64,000 bases of DNA from Macrolepiota albuminosa (taxonomy: Eukaryota; Basidiomycota; Agaricomycetes; Agaricales; Agaricaceae). Positions within the stretch are counted from its first letter, which is position 1; every line of letters starts with the position of its first letter. Positions 10,723 to 21,386 of the stretch are shown one piece after another. Made by a program: the position numbers and the translations under genes. Under the pieces are notes generated by a model, which did not search any database, was not told the DNA's origin, and saw nothing but the letters and a program-made list of their open reading frames with translations. The stretch lies in contig JAMWFC010000054.1 in assembly GCA_027475525.1 (NCBI GenBank), positions 2,348,468 to 2,412,467 on the forward strand, written 5' to 3'.

Positions 10723-11004
10723 TCACTGCTGGCACTGAAAGATGTTTCCATTGGAAAAAGTGTAAAAGAAACATGTTATATCATTTCCAAAGTAGCAATT
10801 TCAGATAGAAAAAGGCACTTTGCTTTGTTTAAAGACTTTTTCTTTTAGAAATTGGCACATGGAAAATGGTATAACATGTTTTTTTTAAAAGGCACTTTGC
10901 TTTGTTTAAAGACTTTTTCTTTTAGAAATTGGCACATGGAAAATGGTATAACATGTTTTTTTTACACTTTTTCCAATAGAAACATCTTTCAGTGCCAGCA
11001 GTGA
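10723..11004. mobile_element. MITE-like element 1
   Basis: The ends are near-perfect inverted repeats of about 65 bp beginning TCACTGCTGGCACTGAAAGA (10723 onwards) and ending with its complement at 11004. There is no ORF. The centre is AT-rich and contains one of the 77-bp tandem duplications (10810-10963), so the true length is about 205 bp. I saw no convincing target duplication. Confidence 0.7.
10810..10963. repeat. 77-bp tandem duplication 1
   Basis: Two direct copies, period 77, inside MITE 1 (GGCACTTTGC at 10814 and 10891). Confidence 0.9.
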
Positions 11005-11028
11005 GTATTCACTGTGACTATGCATTGG

Positions 11029-11232
11029 GTCACTGCTGATACTGGAAAGTGTTTCCAGCAGAAAAAGTGCAAAAAAAAGCTGTTATGCTATTTCTAATGT
11101 ATTAATTTCCCACAAAAAGAGTCATTCAACAAAGGAAAGTGCCTTTTTCTTTTGAAAATTAGCACATTGGAAATTGCATGACAGCTTTCTTTTCAAATTT
11201 TTCCAATGGAAACACAATCCAGTGCCAATGGG
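11029..11232. mobile_element. MITE-like element 2, same family as element 1
   Basis: A second inverted-repeat unit starts TCACTGCTGATACTGGAAAG and ends with an imperfect complement around 11170-11230. The terminal repeats are about 50-60 bp with several mismatches. The end sequences and the internal AAAAAGGCACTTT-like core are related to element 1, only 24 bp away. It abuts the truncated 3' end of kinase copy 3. Confidence 0.55.
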
Positions 11233-11504
11233 TGTGGCCAGGACACCACACAATTTATTAGTCACTGTGTGGTCCAGTGTGTGATCTCCCTAAAAGTCTC
11301 AAGTTTATCACCGACATTGAGAGTTGGTGAGCAGAGCTTTTGCCCATTAATAATCTCTAAGCATAAGACAAAGTCAGTCATTGATGGTCGCATTTGAGGA
11401 TTGGGATTGGTCATGTCATCAAGTTCCTTCATGGACTCAAAACCTTGATTTCATTTTGCAAAACCATGCTAGCCCTGTATTGTTGTTGATCAATATCAAT
11501 ATCA
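11233..11504 (-). pseudogene. Kinase-like copy 3, 3' fragment
   Basis: Minus-strand reading gives a kinase C-lobe: GFESMKELDDMTNPNPQMRP near 11370-11440, then SMTDFVLCLEIINGQK. This corresponds to GFEFMRELVTDMVNEIPSKR in copy 1. The normal C-terminus is missing, replaced by MITE sequence at about 11230. The upstream parts lie beyond the nested elements at 45381-45552 and 47542-48480. Confidence 0.65.
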
Positions 11505-11509
11505 ATGAC

Positions 11510-11698
11510 TGTAAGGGCGACCTCTAGAGGCTGTGGCTCAGTCACACAGCTGGCAGAGGGAGATCCAAAGTGTATTAGAATATATACTGACAATATCAAG
11601 GTAGCTACTCACCTGGCAGAGGGAGATCCAAAGAGAACAAGTCTAGGGATTCCCTATGCCAGGTTAGACGCTTCTGGGGCCTCTGAAGTGTGGGAAAC
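11510..11698. repeat. Solo LTR (about 499 bp), left part
   Basis: Begins TGTAAGGGCGACC directly after ATGAC (11505-11509). The other end (44362) finishes CCCCTGACA followed by ATGAC (44363-44367). TG...CA ends with a 5-bp target duplication define a solo LTR of about 499 bp, split by the Copia insertion after 11698. It holds two copies of CTGGCAGAGGGAGATCCAAA about 50 bp apart. Confidence 0.65.
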
Positions 11699-11990
11699 TG
11701 TTGAGTATGGACTTACACTACCATCCACGATATGTCAAGATCCTTGTTGATAATCTTATCTCATCTCTTTTTTTAGATACCTCTCCGTTCGCCAGCTGGT
11801 CGTGGCTCACCACGATCGGTATTTGTTAATCTTTACTCTAAACCTTATTTATTTTCTCCTAGATCTACAGACTACGTACACAGCCACCCTCAGTCGTTCA
11901 CATCATATCGGAGTGACTGAGGGTGCGTCTGATTAGTTTATTTATCTCTACAATGACTTACCCCCACCTGCAGAATACTTACTGTGTATC
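11699..11990 (+). repeat. Copia 5' LTR, first part
   Basis: Matches 42893-43069 plus 43861-43975 of the 3' LTR with three single-base differences. It is cut after 11990 by Gypsy-1, whose target duplication GTATC lies at 11986-11990 and 37328-37332. Confidence 0.9.
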
Positions 11991-12223
11991 TGTAACGAAG
12001 TTACGAATTTGAGAGAGCTTAGTGTGCACACAACACTGAATCAGACCAGACCGGTCTATTGACAATGTAGTTTACAACAAAATAAGCTGCTTTGTAAGCA
12101 GCTGAGTAACTAATTATATACGAATGTAAATAAATATTATATTATAATAAATATAATATAATATGTACTAATATACAGTAAGTAAAGCTATGTGGCCAAC
12201 GCCACATAGCGGACTACGCTACA
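11991..12223 (-). repeat. Gypsy-1 3' LTR
   Basis: 233 bp with TG...CA ends, identical by eye to 37095-37327. The purine run GGGGGGTG on the minus strand at 12224-12232 lies directly against it and is the likely polypurine tract, which confirms minus-strand orientation. Confidence 0.9.
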
Positions 12224-12268
12224 CACCCCCCAATCAGACCGAGCTACGGTCTCGAGATAATACGACGG

Positions 12269-13973
12269 TCATGCCGTCGGTAAGTCTGGGACGGGGGCAA
12301 TGGGAGAGTCCCCAGGCTCCCGGAATGGATCGGCAGTCGCGTCGTCCATGTCGTAGTCGAGGAGTTCATCCTCGGGTGCGGGCGCGTAAGAAGTACCCGA
12401 AGGCCCTGCCACAGGCAGGGAATCGTCATAGTCCCGGAGGGGGGACAGTGTGAGATTGGGGTCGATGGTCGACCCCGAGACGGTTGGTTGGGGATCAGGC
12501 AGATCCCCGGTGTCGGACAGGTACTGGCGCGTCCAGATTTCGCGGGCATGAATGTCTTGCCCGATAGAGAGGTACATCCCCTTGGCGAGCGCGTCGTCGT
12601 ATGCACGACGACTGTCCTGCTGCTGGAGCATCAGGCGTTGACGATCGCCGATGGTGCCCTCGCGCCACCCATCCCACTGAGGGATGGACTGGGGTGTACC
12701 GTAGTGATCGAGGCGTTGTAGCCTCTCGTCGTCGATAGCAGCCGCCTTGTTGTAGAGCCGGCTGTCTGGGGTGTACCGTAGTGATCGAGGCGTTGTAGCC
12801 TCTCGTCGTCGATAGCAGCCGCCTTGTTGTAGAGCCGGCTGTCGCTGAAGAATAGGTGGGCCAAGTAGGTGACCCCATAAGTGTACGCGTGGTCAGCCCA
12901 GCTGACCGGGATTTGATTGTGGAGAAGGACGCGTAACGCGTCCGAAGTGGAGAACACGGAAGCTGACGCTTCCGGAATGTCCACAGCCCGAACCTCGAAG
13001 GTAGGGTCGTCGGCGTGGACGAAGTGGAGAACACGGAAGCTGACACTTCCGGAATGTCCACAGCCCGAACCTCGAAGGTAGGGTCGTCGGCGTGGATGGG
13101 CTCAAAGACTCGCTCCGTGGCCGCCTCGTACTCGGCCACGGCCTCTTTATAGAGGCCTGGCCTGGCGAAGACGTAGGCCAGGTACTTGTGTACCGTGGCC
13201 TTAGAGGGGCGGCTGGCGCTGAGGGCGCGTACAAGCGCAAACCCAAAGAGGCTGCGCCAATGAATGCGCATGGCTCGGTCCATGGCCAGACCGGTCCACA
13301 CATTGGACGTCCCAGGACGTCCATAGAGGAGGGCGTATGAGCCCAGGTAGTCCAAAGCAAATGGCTGCTTTGGATCAGGGGGGGTAAGGCCGACGAAGGC
13401 AATCTTCCCTCCCTCTTTGCGGCGATAGAGCCGCGACGGCACAATCATTCGCGGGAAGCTCTCCCGCTCCTCTGGACTCGCGAAGGGTACCGCGATAGTC
13501 CTATACTCGACCTCGTCGAGTAAATGAGACATAGCTCTGTCTCGGGCCGTAGGGTGGCAGTTGAGCGCCACCCGCTTGAATTCGTTGAGCAAGAGGTAGC
13601 CCAACTGACGCTGCCGAAGCGGCGTAAACTGGTTGTTGACCAGTGCGTGAAGTCTGCGGACTTCTCGAGGACTGCGGGGAAACCCGCGAGGTGCAACTTG
13701 GTACACCTTACTGTTGTGGGGCGTCGCGGCGGCGTTGCCCGGTTTGTCGTCCTCGAAGGACCTGGCTGCGCGGGCTTCTTGCCCGACGAAGATGGTATTG
13801 GTCCTTGGCGACCAATAGAATTGGAGAGCCAACCCCGCGCCAAAGAATGAGTTTTGGCGCTCAATAGTGTGATCACGGTAGATCACCACACCGAGCGCAT
13901 CAGGGATGCGCCCGGTTTCGTCCTCAAGGAGGGCGGCCCCTCGTTTGGCGCTGTTCTGCGCCCGACGCTCCAT
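12269..13973 (-). CDS. Gypsy-1 accessory ORF 2 (function unknown)
   Basis: The frame starts 6 nt after the stop of accessory ORF 1. Two 77-bp tandem duplications (12689-12842 and 12944-13097) break it in the raw sequence. Removing one copy of each leaves 1,551 nt, a single frame of 516 residues ending at TGA 12269. The N-terminal half has GVVIYRDHTIERQNSFFGAG and a long helical stretch (RQRQLGYLLLNEFKRVAL). The last 100 residues are acidic and Pro-rich. No domain is recognised. It lies where env would sit in a retrovirus, but I see no signal peptide or membrane anchor. The 6-nt spacing suggests translation by reinitiation or from a common transcript. Confidence 0.7.
12689..12842. repeat. 77-bp tandem duplication 2
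   Basis: Period 77 (CTGGGGTGTACC at 12689 and 12766). It shifts the frame of Gypsy-1 accessory ORF 2. Confidence 0.95.
12944..13097. repeat. 77-bp tandem duplication 3
   Basis: Period 77 with one mismatch (GACGCTTCC against GACACTTCC), in the same ORF. Confidence 0.95.
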
Positions 13974-13979
13974 CTTGGC

Positions 13980-15662
13980 TCATCGATTGCTGTTGCGCCG
14001 TTCGCGCGCCATACGCTGTGCCGCCGTCTTGTGCGGCACTGGGGATTCCATACAAGCCTCTTCAGGCTCCTCATACCAATCGTCGTCGGAGGGAGGGGAA
14101 GGCAGCCTCTCCGGCTCCGACTTCTCAGATCGTGGGTCCATTGCCCACACACACCGCGGGAGTCGGGCTGGCGGGCCCTCTACCAGTATAGCGGGTAAAA
14201 AGGGGATGTTAGCCCCTGGGGCCCCTTTCGGGGCATCCTCGGGGAAGTGCACGTTGACGTAGGCGCGCACGTCCGGTTGCTTACCCCGACGATCCTTTCG
14301 GGGTTGTGAGGCCTTGGCCTCAGTGGGGCGTGTGCTCACACCCCTGGAACTCTGCTCCCCAGAGTGCGTGGTGGATACCACGGATACTGGTCGTGAAGAC
14401 GCAACCTCAGACGCGCCGCTGGCGAGGCGCTGGATAAGCCGGGGGGCGGCTGGAGCAGGAACATCTTCATAAGGGAGGATGTCCCGTCCTAGACCGGCCT
14501 CCCGGCCGGGGGCAGCAACGCTCGACTTAATCGAGCGGGAGGGCGCGTCCTCCACTCCTTGCCAACGCACCCTTTTGCTGGAGTCGGTGTCCCGACTCGG
14601 GGGTGTAGTCTGCCGCTTACGAGCGGCCGAAATGGCAAGGAGATCAGTTTTGCGCTGAGCGCGCATATGATCCATGTCGTCCATCATCCGGCAGATGAGG
14701 ACGACTGCCTCCGCATCGCGGAGGAATGACGACTCTGCGGGTACATCGTACCCGTTATCTCCAAGACGTTGGAGAAGGGTAGCCAGGACTAAGTCCTGGC
14801 TGTGAGTGGGCTCGACAGCCCGTGCTTTTCCTTTGTCGCGTCGAGGATGCGACTCTTCTTCCGAGCTGGGCTCGGATTGGTGCGGCATTTCCAGCCGCTG
14901 TAGCAAGGAGAGCTTGGCCAGGCTCTCTGTCGGCGCATCGGACAATGATCCGACGCTTCGTTCTGTATTGAGAGTTTCTGCTCTCTCAATGGCCGCGGTG
15001 GCCTGCACGAGGGATGCTTGGCGTCCCTCTAGATTATCGGTTGGTACTGTGGTCGACAGGGAAATCGACCGGCCTCCCTTGGCTTGCGACTCATGCGAGT
15101 CGCTGTACTGGGGCATTGCGCCCCAAGCCCCCATCCAAGCCGGGGGGTACGGCATCATTACGGGCACACCACCCATCCCAGGGTAGTGCGCCGGGGCGGT
15201 AAACTGGGGAAAAGGATGTGTCCCCAGTTGCCCTGTTGCCGGTACAGGGGCAAGCTGCCTCCATGCCGACGCTGCTTGGGGGCTGACTAGCTCCCCGTAG
15301 GCCTGTTGCTGGAATTGGCCCTCGGTGTGATGTGGCGCATAAGCGCCCGGTGCTGGTTGTTGGGGCTGATAGCCGCCCACAGGTGCGTTCTGGGGCATGA
15401 AGTTGCCCTGCATGGTTTGCAGTGGCGGATAGCCACTGATCACCGGCTGCTGCGGCGGGTAGCCTGCCGCTGGTTGTTGCTGCTGCTGTGGGAAGCCCAC
15501 AGCCTGTTGCGATTGTCCCCACTGGGGCGCATTTTGGGTCAGCGGGGGAGCCATCTGCCCCCCCCCTTCAGCCGACGGTAAGACCGACGGCGTACTCTCA
15601 AATTGCTGCTGCTGTAGCTGCTGCTGCTGCTGGTCACTTATGTCCACGGGCATGCTGTCCAT
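13980..15662 (-). CDS. Gypsy-1 accessory ORF 1, Gln/Pro-rich (function unknown)
   Basis: A 560-residue frame starting 103 nt after the pol stop. Residues 1-200 are rich in Gln, Pro, Gly and Tyr (QQQQQLQQQQ; repeated YxPQQP-type units), a composition typical of disordered or condensate-forming regions. The middle holds a helical segment with LAKLSLLQRLEMPHQ and LVLATLLQRLGDNGYD. The C-terminus is basic and Ser-rich with KRVRWQG and RERRNSNR. No enzyme motif is visible. A structural or nucleic-acid-binding role is possible but only inferred. The gap to accessory ORF 2 is 6 nt. Confidence 0.7.
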   Translation of the reverse strand: MDSMPVDISDQQQQQLQQQQFESTPSVLPSAEGGGQMAPPLTQNAPQWGQSQQAVGFPQQQQQPAAGYPPQQPVISGYPPLQTMQGNFMPQNAPVGGYQPQQPAPGAYAPHHTEGQFQQQAYGELVSPQAASAWRQLAPVPATGQLGTHPFPQFTAPAHYPGMGGVPVMMPYPPAWMGAWGAMPQYSDSHESQAKGGRSISLSTTVPTDNLEGRQASLVQATAAIERAETLNTERSVGSLSDAPTESLAKLSLLQRLEMPHQSEPSSEEESHPRRDKGKARAVEPTHSQDLVLATLLQRLGDNGYDVPAESSFLRDAEAVVLICRMMDDMDHMRAQRKTDLLAISAARKRQTTPPSRDTDSSKRVRWQGVEDAPSRSIKSSVAAPGREAGLGRDILPYEDVPAPAAPRLIQRLASGASEVASSRPVSVVSTTHSGEQSSRGVSTRPTEAKASQPRKDRRGKQPDVRAYVNVHFPEDAPKGAPGANIPFLPAILVEGPPARLPRCVWAMDPRSEKSEPERLPSPPSDDDWYEEPEEACMESPVPHKTAAQRMARERRNSNR

Positions 15663-15765
15663 GGTTGGGGAAAAAAGGCGAAAAAGAAATTTCGCCTTTT
15701 AAGACGTGTTTCAGCCACAGCTGCTGACCAACTCAGCCAAGCCACGATCGGCACTGCCGATCAAA

Positions 15766-18700
15766 TTAAGCGCCGGCACGCTTACTTAATTGATGTGGGC
15801 GCTTAACGCCCTTCAACTCCAAATAACGGTCAAGTGCCGCTAGCTTGGAGCAATGGGAGTGTGGCTCCCATGTTGTGTCCCCCAGGGACCATCGTACCTC
15901 AAACTCGAGCATGTTACGCTCAGTCCACCGGTGCCCAATTATGCACTCGACGAACCATTCGTCATCGTCTCGAGCCCCAAAATCATAGGGGCCCGGGGTC
16001 GCCCTGTTAGGGAACAGCGCATCATCAGACGCGCTATAAGGTCGCAACAGCGACACATGGAACTTAGGAACGATGCGTCGTTCCTGTAATGCCAGAGGCA
16101 GCTCCAACACGTAGTTGGAGGTACTTGGCTCTGCGTCTAGGACGCGGTATGGGCCTACCCATTTCGGGCAGAGTTTACTCGCCCGTCCCTTTGGGAGCCT
16201 CAGATTACGCGTTGATAAGTATACCAACGCTCCTACAGCTATTGGCGGGTCTGTTTGCCTACGGTGATTGGCGTTCTTCGCCTGAAAGACTCGCGCCTCT
16301 ATGATGGCGTCATGCGCCGCCGCAATGTTCTCCAGGGCCTGCCTGGCGAACTCGACAACTCCACGGTGAGCTACCGTATCAGCACGAAGTTCGTGCAGCA
16401 TGGAGGGCAAGTACCCTCCGTTGAGTTCAAAGGGCGCATACCCTGTGGTCTCCGAGATACTCGCGTTAATTGCGAACTCAGTGAGTGGACACCAGTCCAC
16501 CCAGTCCCGTTGGTCAGGGCGAACAACTGCCCTCAAAATCTGACCTATACTGCGGTTAACCCGCTCTGTCTGCCCATCCGTCTGAGGATGGAAGGACGTC
16601 GACATGAGGAGTCGCGCTCCTAGCAGTTTGTGGAGTTCTCTCCACCATTGAGATGTGAACTTTGAGTCACAATCGCTCACAATGGTGCTAGGCAGCCCAT
16701 GCAGCCTAACGATCTCCCTCAGGTAGATCCACGACAGCTCCTTAGCCGTCAGCGTAGTTCGCACCGGTATGAGGTGCACCATGCTTGTCATACGACATAT
16801 GACTACCCAGAGGTAATCGAACCCTCTGGACTTGGGAAAGGGATCTACGAAGTCCATTCCAATTGAGTCCCAGGGTTTCACCGGCATGGGTAGCTGGTGT
16901 AGCTTCCCAAGAGGGGATCCAGGGGGCAACTTTGCCCTCTGGCACGCTGCGCAGGACGCGCAAAACTTAGTCACTTCTTGGGCCATACGTGGCCACCAAT
17001 ACCATCGCCGGATGTAGCCCAATGTCCGGGCGGCACCAAAGTGCCCCACCAGGGCATGGGCCTGGTCCAAGACCCGCGTAACAATGGTACGCGTATGGGG
17101 GAGGCATACCACTGCCACCCCTTGACGGTTCTCCGTCGTGATGAGTCCACCAGGCTCATGCCTGAACCGAGGATGGTCGGCAGGATTGGCGATTATCTCG
17201 GCGAAGAGAGGATCATCGCCATAGTCCTGCACCACCTCCTGCCGGAAGTCGTCATTGACCAGGCTAGGAGGCTGGGATGAAGGCAATTCGCCTTCGAGCA
17301 TCTCCGCAAGCGTAACGGGTACATCGTGGCGCTCGTGCTCCCTAGTGGATGCTGGGTCCACGGTTTCATGCTCCTTGAGCAACTGGGCGGCTACGTCCCG
17401 TTCTTCACGCTGCTCTCTGAGGCGAGTGCTTCGCCTCCGTTCATCGTCACGCATAGCGCGTACTTCCAGGACATGCTCCCTGAGCTCCTGGTATCGGTGG
17501 AGAGGTAAATCCTCTCCATCAGGGTCTATGCGGCAGTCTGCCTGCACATACTCATGAGGCTCGTGAGCCTCCCCGACTACATCACTCTCAAAGTAGCGTG
17601 ACAAGCAGTCTGCCACTTTGTTGAGTTCACCTTTAACATAGGTGATGTCGAACTGGTATCTCGACATGTAGTCTATCCACCGTCGCTGACGCGGCGACAA
17701 GTTCACCTGAGTTTTAAAGAACTCAAGGGCCTTGTGGTCCGTTATGATGTGGATGGGGTATCCCATCAGCTTATCCTCCCACTTGAGGAGAGCCTCGAGT
17801 ATGGCAAGAGTCTCCAACTCGTGCACTGCATAGTTTTGCTGGGCCGTCGTAAACTTCTTCGACATGAACCCTGCTGGGCGGCACGTCTGCCAGCTGCTTC
17901 CCTGGCCGTACATGGCCCTGACGCCTGTCTTGGACGCGTCGCAAATGAGCCATATTGGCTCGTCCCGTCTAGGGTCGATTGGTCGAATCACCGGAGTCTT
18001 TGTACAGATCCGTTTGACCATCTCGAAGCACCGCTGGTGCAACGGCCTCCAATTGAACGGTGACCCGTTCTGCGTCATGGCCATAAGTGGCCCAGTATAG
18101 GCTGTGACATCGGGCAAGAAGCTCGATATGTAGTTGACAAGGCCAACGAATCGTTGGATGTCATTGTAGTTTCGGGGCGTGCGCCACTCCCGAATACGAT
18201 CGAGCTTGTCCTGATCAGGGTGGATACCCCGCTCGTCTATGACATGCCCTAGGCAGTCTATACTCTGAGCGTAGAGCTCACACTTTTTCCACTTCAAGTA
18301 CAACTTGTACTTGCGCAGTCGTTCGAATACGACTCTGAGGTGCTGCTCATGCTCCTCCATGGTATCCGAGTAGATGAATATGTCATCTAAGTAGACGTGC
18401 ATGAAACGTCCTATTACGTCTCGGAAGATAGAGGTCATTAGCCTCTGGAAAGTTGCTGGAGCATTGCAGTCTCCAATCTGCATTATATTGCTCGTGAATG
18501 TACCCATGATCGACGCAAATACGGTCTTGGGTACGTCCTCGGTGCGAATGCGCACCTGCTCGTAAGCGTCAGTAAGGTCAATCTTCGAGCGATACTTCGC
18601 CCAAGCCACGTCTTCCCGGATCACCTCTTGATCTGGTAAAGGAGTTACATCCTTTATGGTATTGTCATTGCGCTGACGCGCATCAAGAGCTGTTCGAAGG

Positions 18701-19745
18701 GTTCCATCCTTCTTCGGGATGCACAATAACGGTGCAGCTTGAGCGGTGGTGCATGGGGACCACCATTGAGCATTCAAGTAGCGATTAGTCTTATCGCATA
18801 GTTGCTCCTGGAGGGCGCGCGGACAGCGCGGCAAGTGGTACTTATACTGCTTGTTCTCGTCTATGAGATTAATCTCATAGTTCACCTCCCGCCATGGCGG
18901 GAGCTCCTCCTTGGTCCCATTGACCATGTCGGCAAATTCTTCTTGCCATTGCTGACGCAACTGAGGGATATCTTCCTCACGAAGGCTTGTCGCCTTCTGC
19001 TTCCCCTTCATGCGTACCGGGGGAAGTACTTCCACCGTCTCTGAGGGTGGCCGAGGCGGCGGCACGTACTGTCCTCGCATTGCGAGCACCTGATTGACAC
19101 TGTCATCAGGTATATGTAGTCTCAGCGGGGCACCCGCTACCGCTGCCTTACAAGCCACGAGGCTTCTTCCCTCACGTACAAGCGAGTACGCTACGGATAC
19201 CTCGTCCGGGACTGGCTGGCAATACACTGGTTTGACGGTCATCCGTCTCTGGTGCGCATTTTGCGCACACGTGGCTGCCACCAGCTCGTTCCACTCTTGC
19301 GGCATTTGGGGGTCGTATGCCCAGTCGTACTCCGGTAGGGGAGCTGGTCGTTCCCATAGAGACCGTGTGTCCCCCTCTACTGAGGCTTCCGCCTCTCGAG
19401 TGCTGTCTTTCAAGTCTTCCAACTTGACTCGTGAGGACGTAGGTGGGCATACGTCCACTGAGTCCTCCCGTCGTCTCGCCTTGCGATGGCGTTTGTCTGG
19501 AGGCCTTGCGCCTCGAATCTCGGGAGCGATTATTCGCTCGTTGCTCCTCTTGGAGGCTTGATACTCCTCCTCGCTCATCATTACCATGTTGTGGTCTGCG
19601 CTGCGATTATTCGCTCGTTGCTCCTCTTGGAGGCTTGATACTCCTCCTCGCTCATCATTACCATGTTGTGGTCTGCGCTTAGTCCAGGCATAGCCTGCAC
19701 TTCCTCCTCCCCATCCTCCACGGTCGGCACTCTGCGCCGGCCAAG
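15766..19745 (-). CDS. Gypsy-1 pol: RT, RNase H, integrase, chromodomain
   Basis: After collapse of the 77-bp repeat at 19526-19679 this is 1,301 codons in the same frame as gag, from which one TGA (19746-19748) separates it. Domains in order: RT with LLCIPKKDGTLR and YLDDIFIYS (near 18390); RNase H with ICDASKTG, ELETLAILEAL and ITDHKALEFF; the integrase zinc-finger CASCAACQRAK; the integrase core with GMDFVDP, VSDCDSKFTS and GQTERVNRSIG (D, D, E); and a C-terminal chromodomain (FEVRWSLGDTTWEPHSHC). The chromodomain places it with the chromoviruses, which use it to target chromatin. The ATG at 19749 belongs to a frame created by the duplication and is not the natural start. Confidence 0.9.
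19526..19679. repeat. 77-bp tandem duplication 4
   Basis: Period 77 (GCGATTATTCGC at 19526 and 19603), at the start of Gypsy-1 pol. It creates a false start frame. Confidence 0.95.
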
Positions 19746-21386
19746 TCATGGAGAGTCCTTGCGTTTCTCCGTAGTGCGATGACGTTGCAGACGATTATCA
19801 GTGTCGTCTGCTGTTGCTCGTTCGGCTGGGATCACTTTCCCATTCACCAGTACCTGACATTGGTCAAAGTCTAGTATGACTTTGTTACGCCGCATGAATG
19901 GCGTTCCCAGTATCATATCGTAGCGATCGAAGTTCGCTACATCCATGTATTCACGGCTACGTGAGCCCGGCGTTTGGACATTCACATTTGTCCCGTACTG
20001 CACCATGGCTCGGCTCCCTACGGTGCCCAGCTGTAACGCCAATGGCGTATCCAACTCCTGCACGGATATTCCGTACACATGGGCGAACTGGGGCGTTATG
20101 CCCGATGTGGTACTCCCAGAGTCCCATAGGGTCCATGCCTTGTGGCCGTCTACGTCCACATACGAGACCAGGCACTCCTTGTCTGCTCGCTTCAATGTAG
20201 GGCGCTGCAAAGTGCCCTCTGCACGACGAAGGGTCACCTTCTTCATCCGAACCACGTTATTCCGTTCGGGGTCATTTGCGGACGGCCAATCCGTCATCGC
20301 CGCTAGGCACTCAGAGTCGCTGTCGCGACTGTAATACTCATTGTCGTAGATGTCGTCATATACGTCGACTGTGACGTACTCCTCCCCCTCCACGACCACA
20401 CTCTCGGGCTCGGCACCCGATGCCTCCTCTGGGGGCTCCTGGTCGTTTGTGGGGTTCTCCGCCTCAGAATCGGCAGATACGTCTCCGTCACTCCCACTCG
20501 CGGCTGCAGTATGTGCAGCTCGAAGGTGGGCGCGGGGTGTATACCCCTTCCTCGGGGGTCCTGGCTTTGCAGGGCAGTTGGTAGCGTAGTGGCCTGGTTG
20601 GCCACACGCGAAACAAGTCCCCGACTGACCTGGTGGGTTGGCCGGTTTGAAGTCCGGCCTTGATTTAGGACGTTCTCCGTCCAGCGCCTGCTCTGGGCGT
20701 GGGCGGCTCCGCCCTCGGTTCGCAACAGGGGTCTTGCGTACAACAAACCGCGTGTTGCGGTCACGATCCAAATCGGTCTTCTTGGCCAGGAAGGTCCCCA
20801 CATGCTGACCCCGTGAGGGCGTCCCACCAGGCGGTAGTCACCTGGATCCCCCTTTGTGTCCACTCCGATGTTCGTAGTGGTTAGCAGTCTTCAGAGACTG
20901 CTCATACCGGATGGCATATGCCACGAATTCTTCCACATCGTTGACTTCTGGGGACAAGCCATCCTCACGTATCAAATAGCGGCGCATATCCGCTGGAATG
21001 CCATCCAAGAACGTTTCAAGCATTGTATACCCGTCCGGGTATACTGCCATGTTCTGGGCATGGTCATTAAGGGTATCATAGAACCCTTGTACTCCCAACT
21101 TCTCGGTATACTTGGCGGACTGGAAGTCCCGCCTTGCATCCTGGAGCGTTGAGGGGTGTACGAATCAATCGTACAGTCCTGTAAGGACTCCTTTAAACGT
21201 CCAGTCATATTGGACACGATTGACGTGCAGTACTGCCCGTCGAAACCAACCCATGGCCTCTCCGGCCAAGAACTCAGGCAGAACGAAAATTCGTTCTCGT
21301 TCCATACGGTCACCTCCGTATAAGCACATGGCAAGATGGGTGCATACATCCATTGCCCAATCTTCCAGGTTGCTGAACTTGGACGC
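19746..21386 (-). pseudogene. Gypsy-1 gag C-terminal half and protease
   Basis: Continues the gag frame interrupted by Gypsy-2. It has a capsid-like helical region (SNLEDWAMDVCTHLAMCLYG, GWFRRAVLHVNRVQYDWTF), a zinc knuckle CFACGQPGHYATNC near 20600, an acidic linker, then a retropepsin with LWDSGSTTSG (near 20125) and DMILGTPFM. Three in-frame TGA codons lie at 21165-21167, 20838-20840 and 19746-19748; each could be a mutated CGA. Joined with 35289-37002 and dropping one ACGC, gag-protease is exactly 1,117 codons. Confidence 0.85.

Noticed and set aside
13524..15290. Several plus-strand frames opposite the Gypsy-1 accessory ORFs
   Set aside because: GC-rich shadow frames that overlap each other and lack promoters or splice structure.
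19746..19749. ATGA overlap between gag and pol of Gypsy-1
   Set aside because: The ATG lies in a frame created by the 77-bp duplication at 19526. After collapse, pol is in the gag frame and only a TGA separates them.
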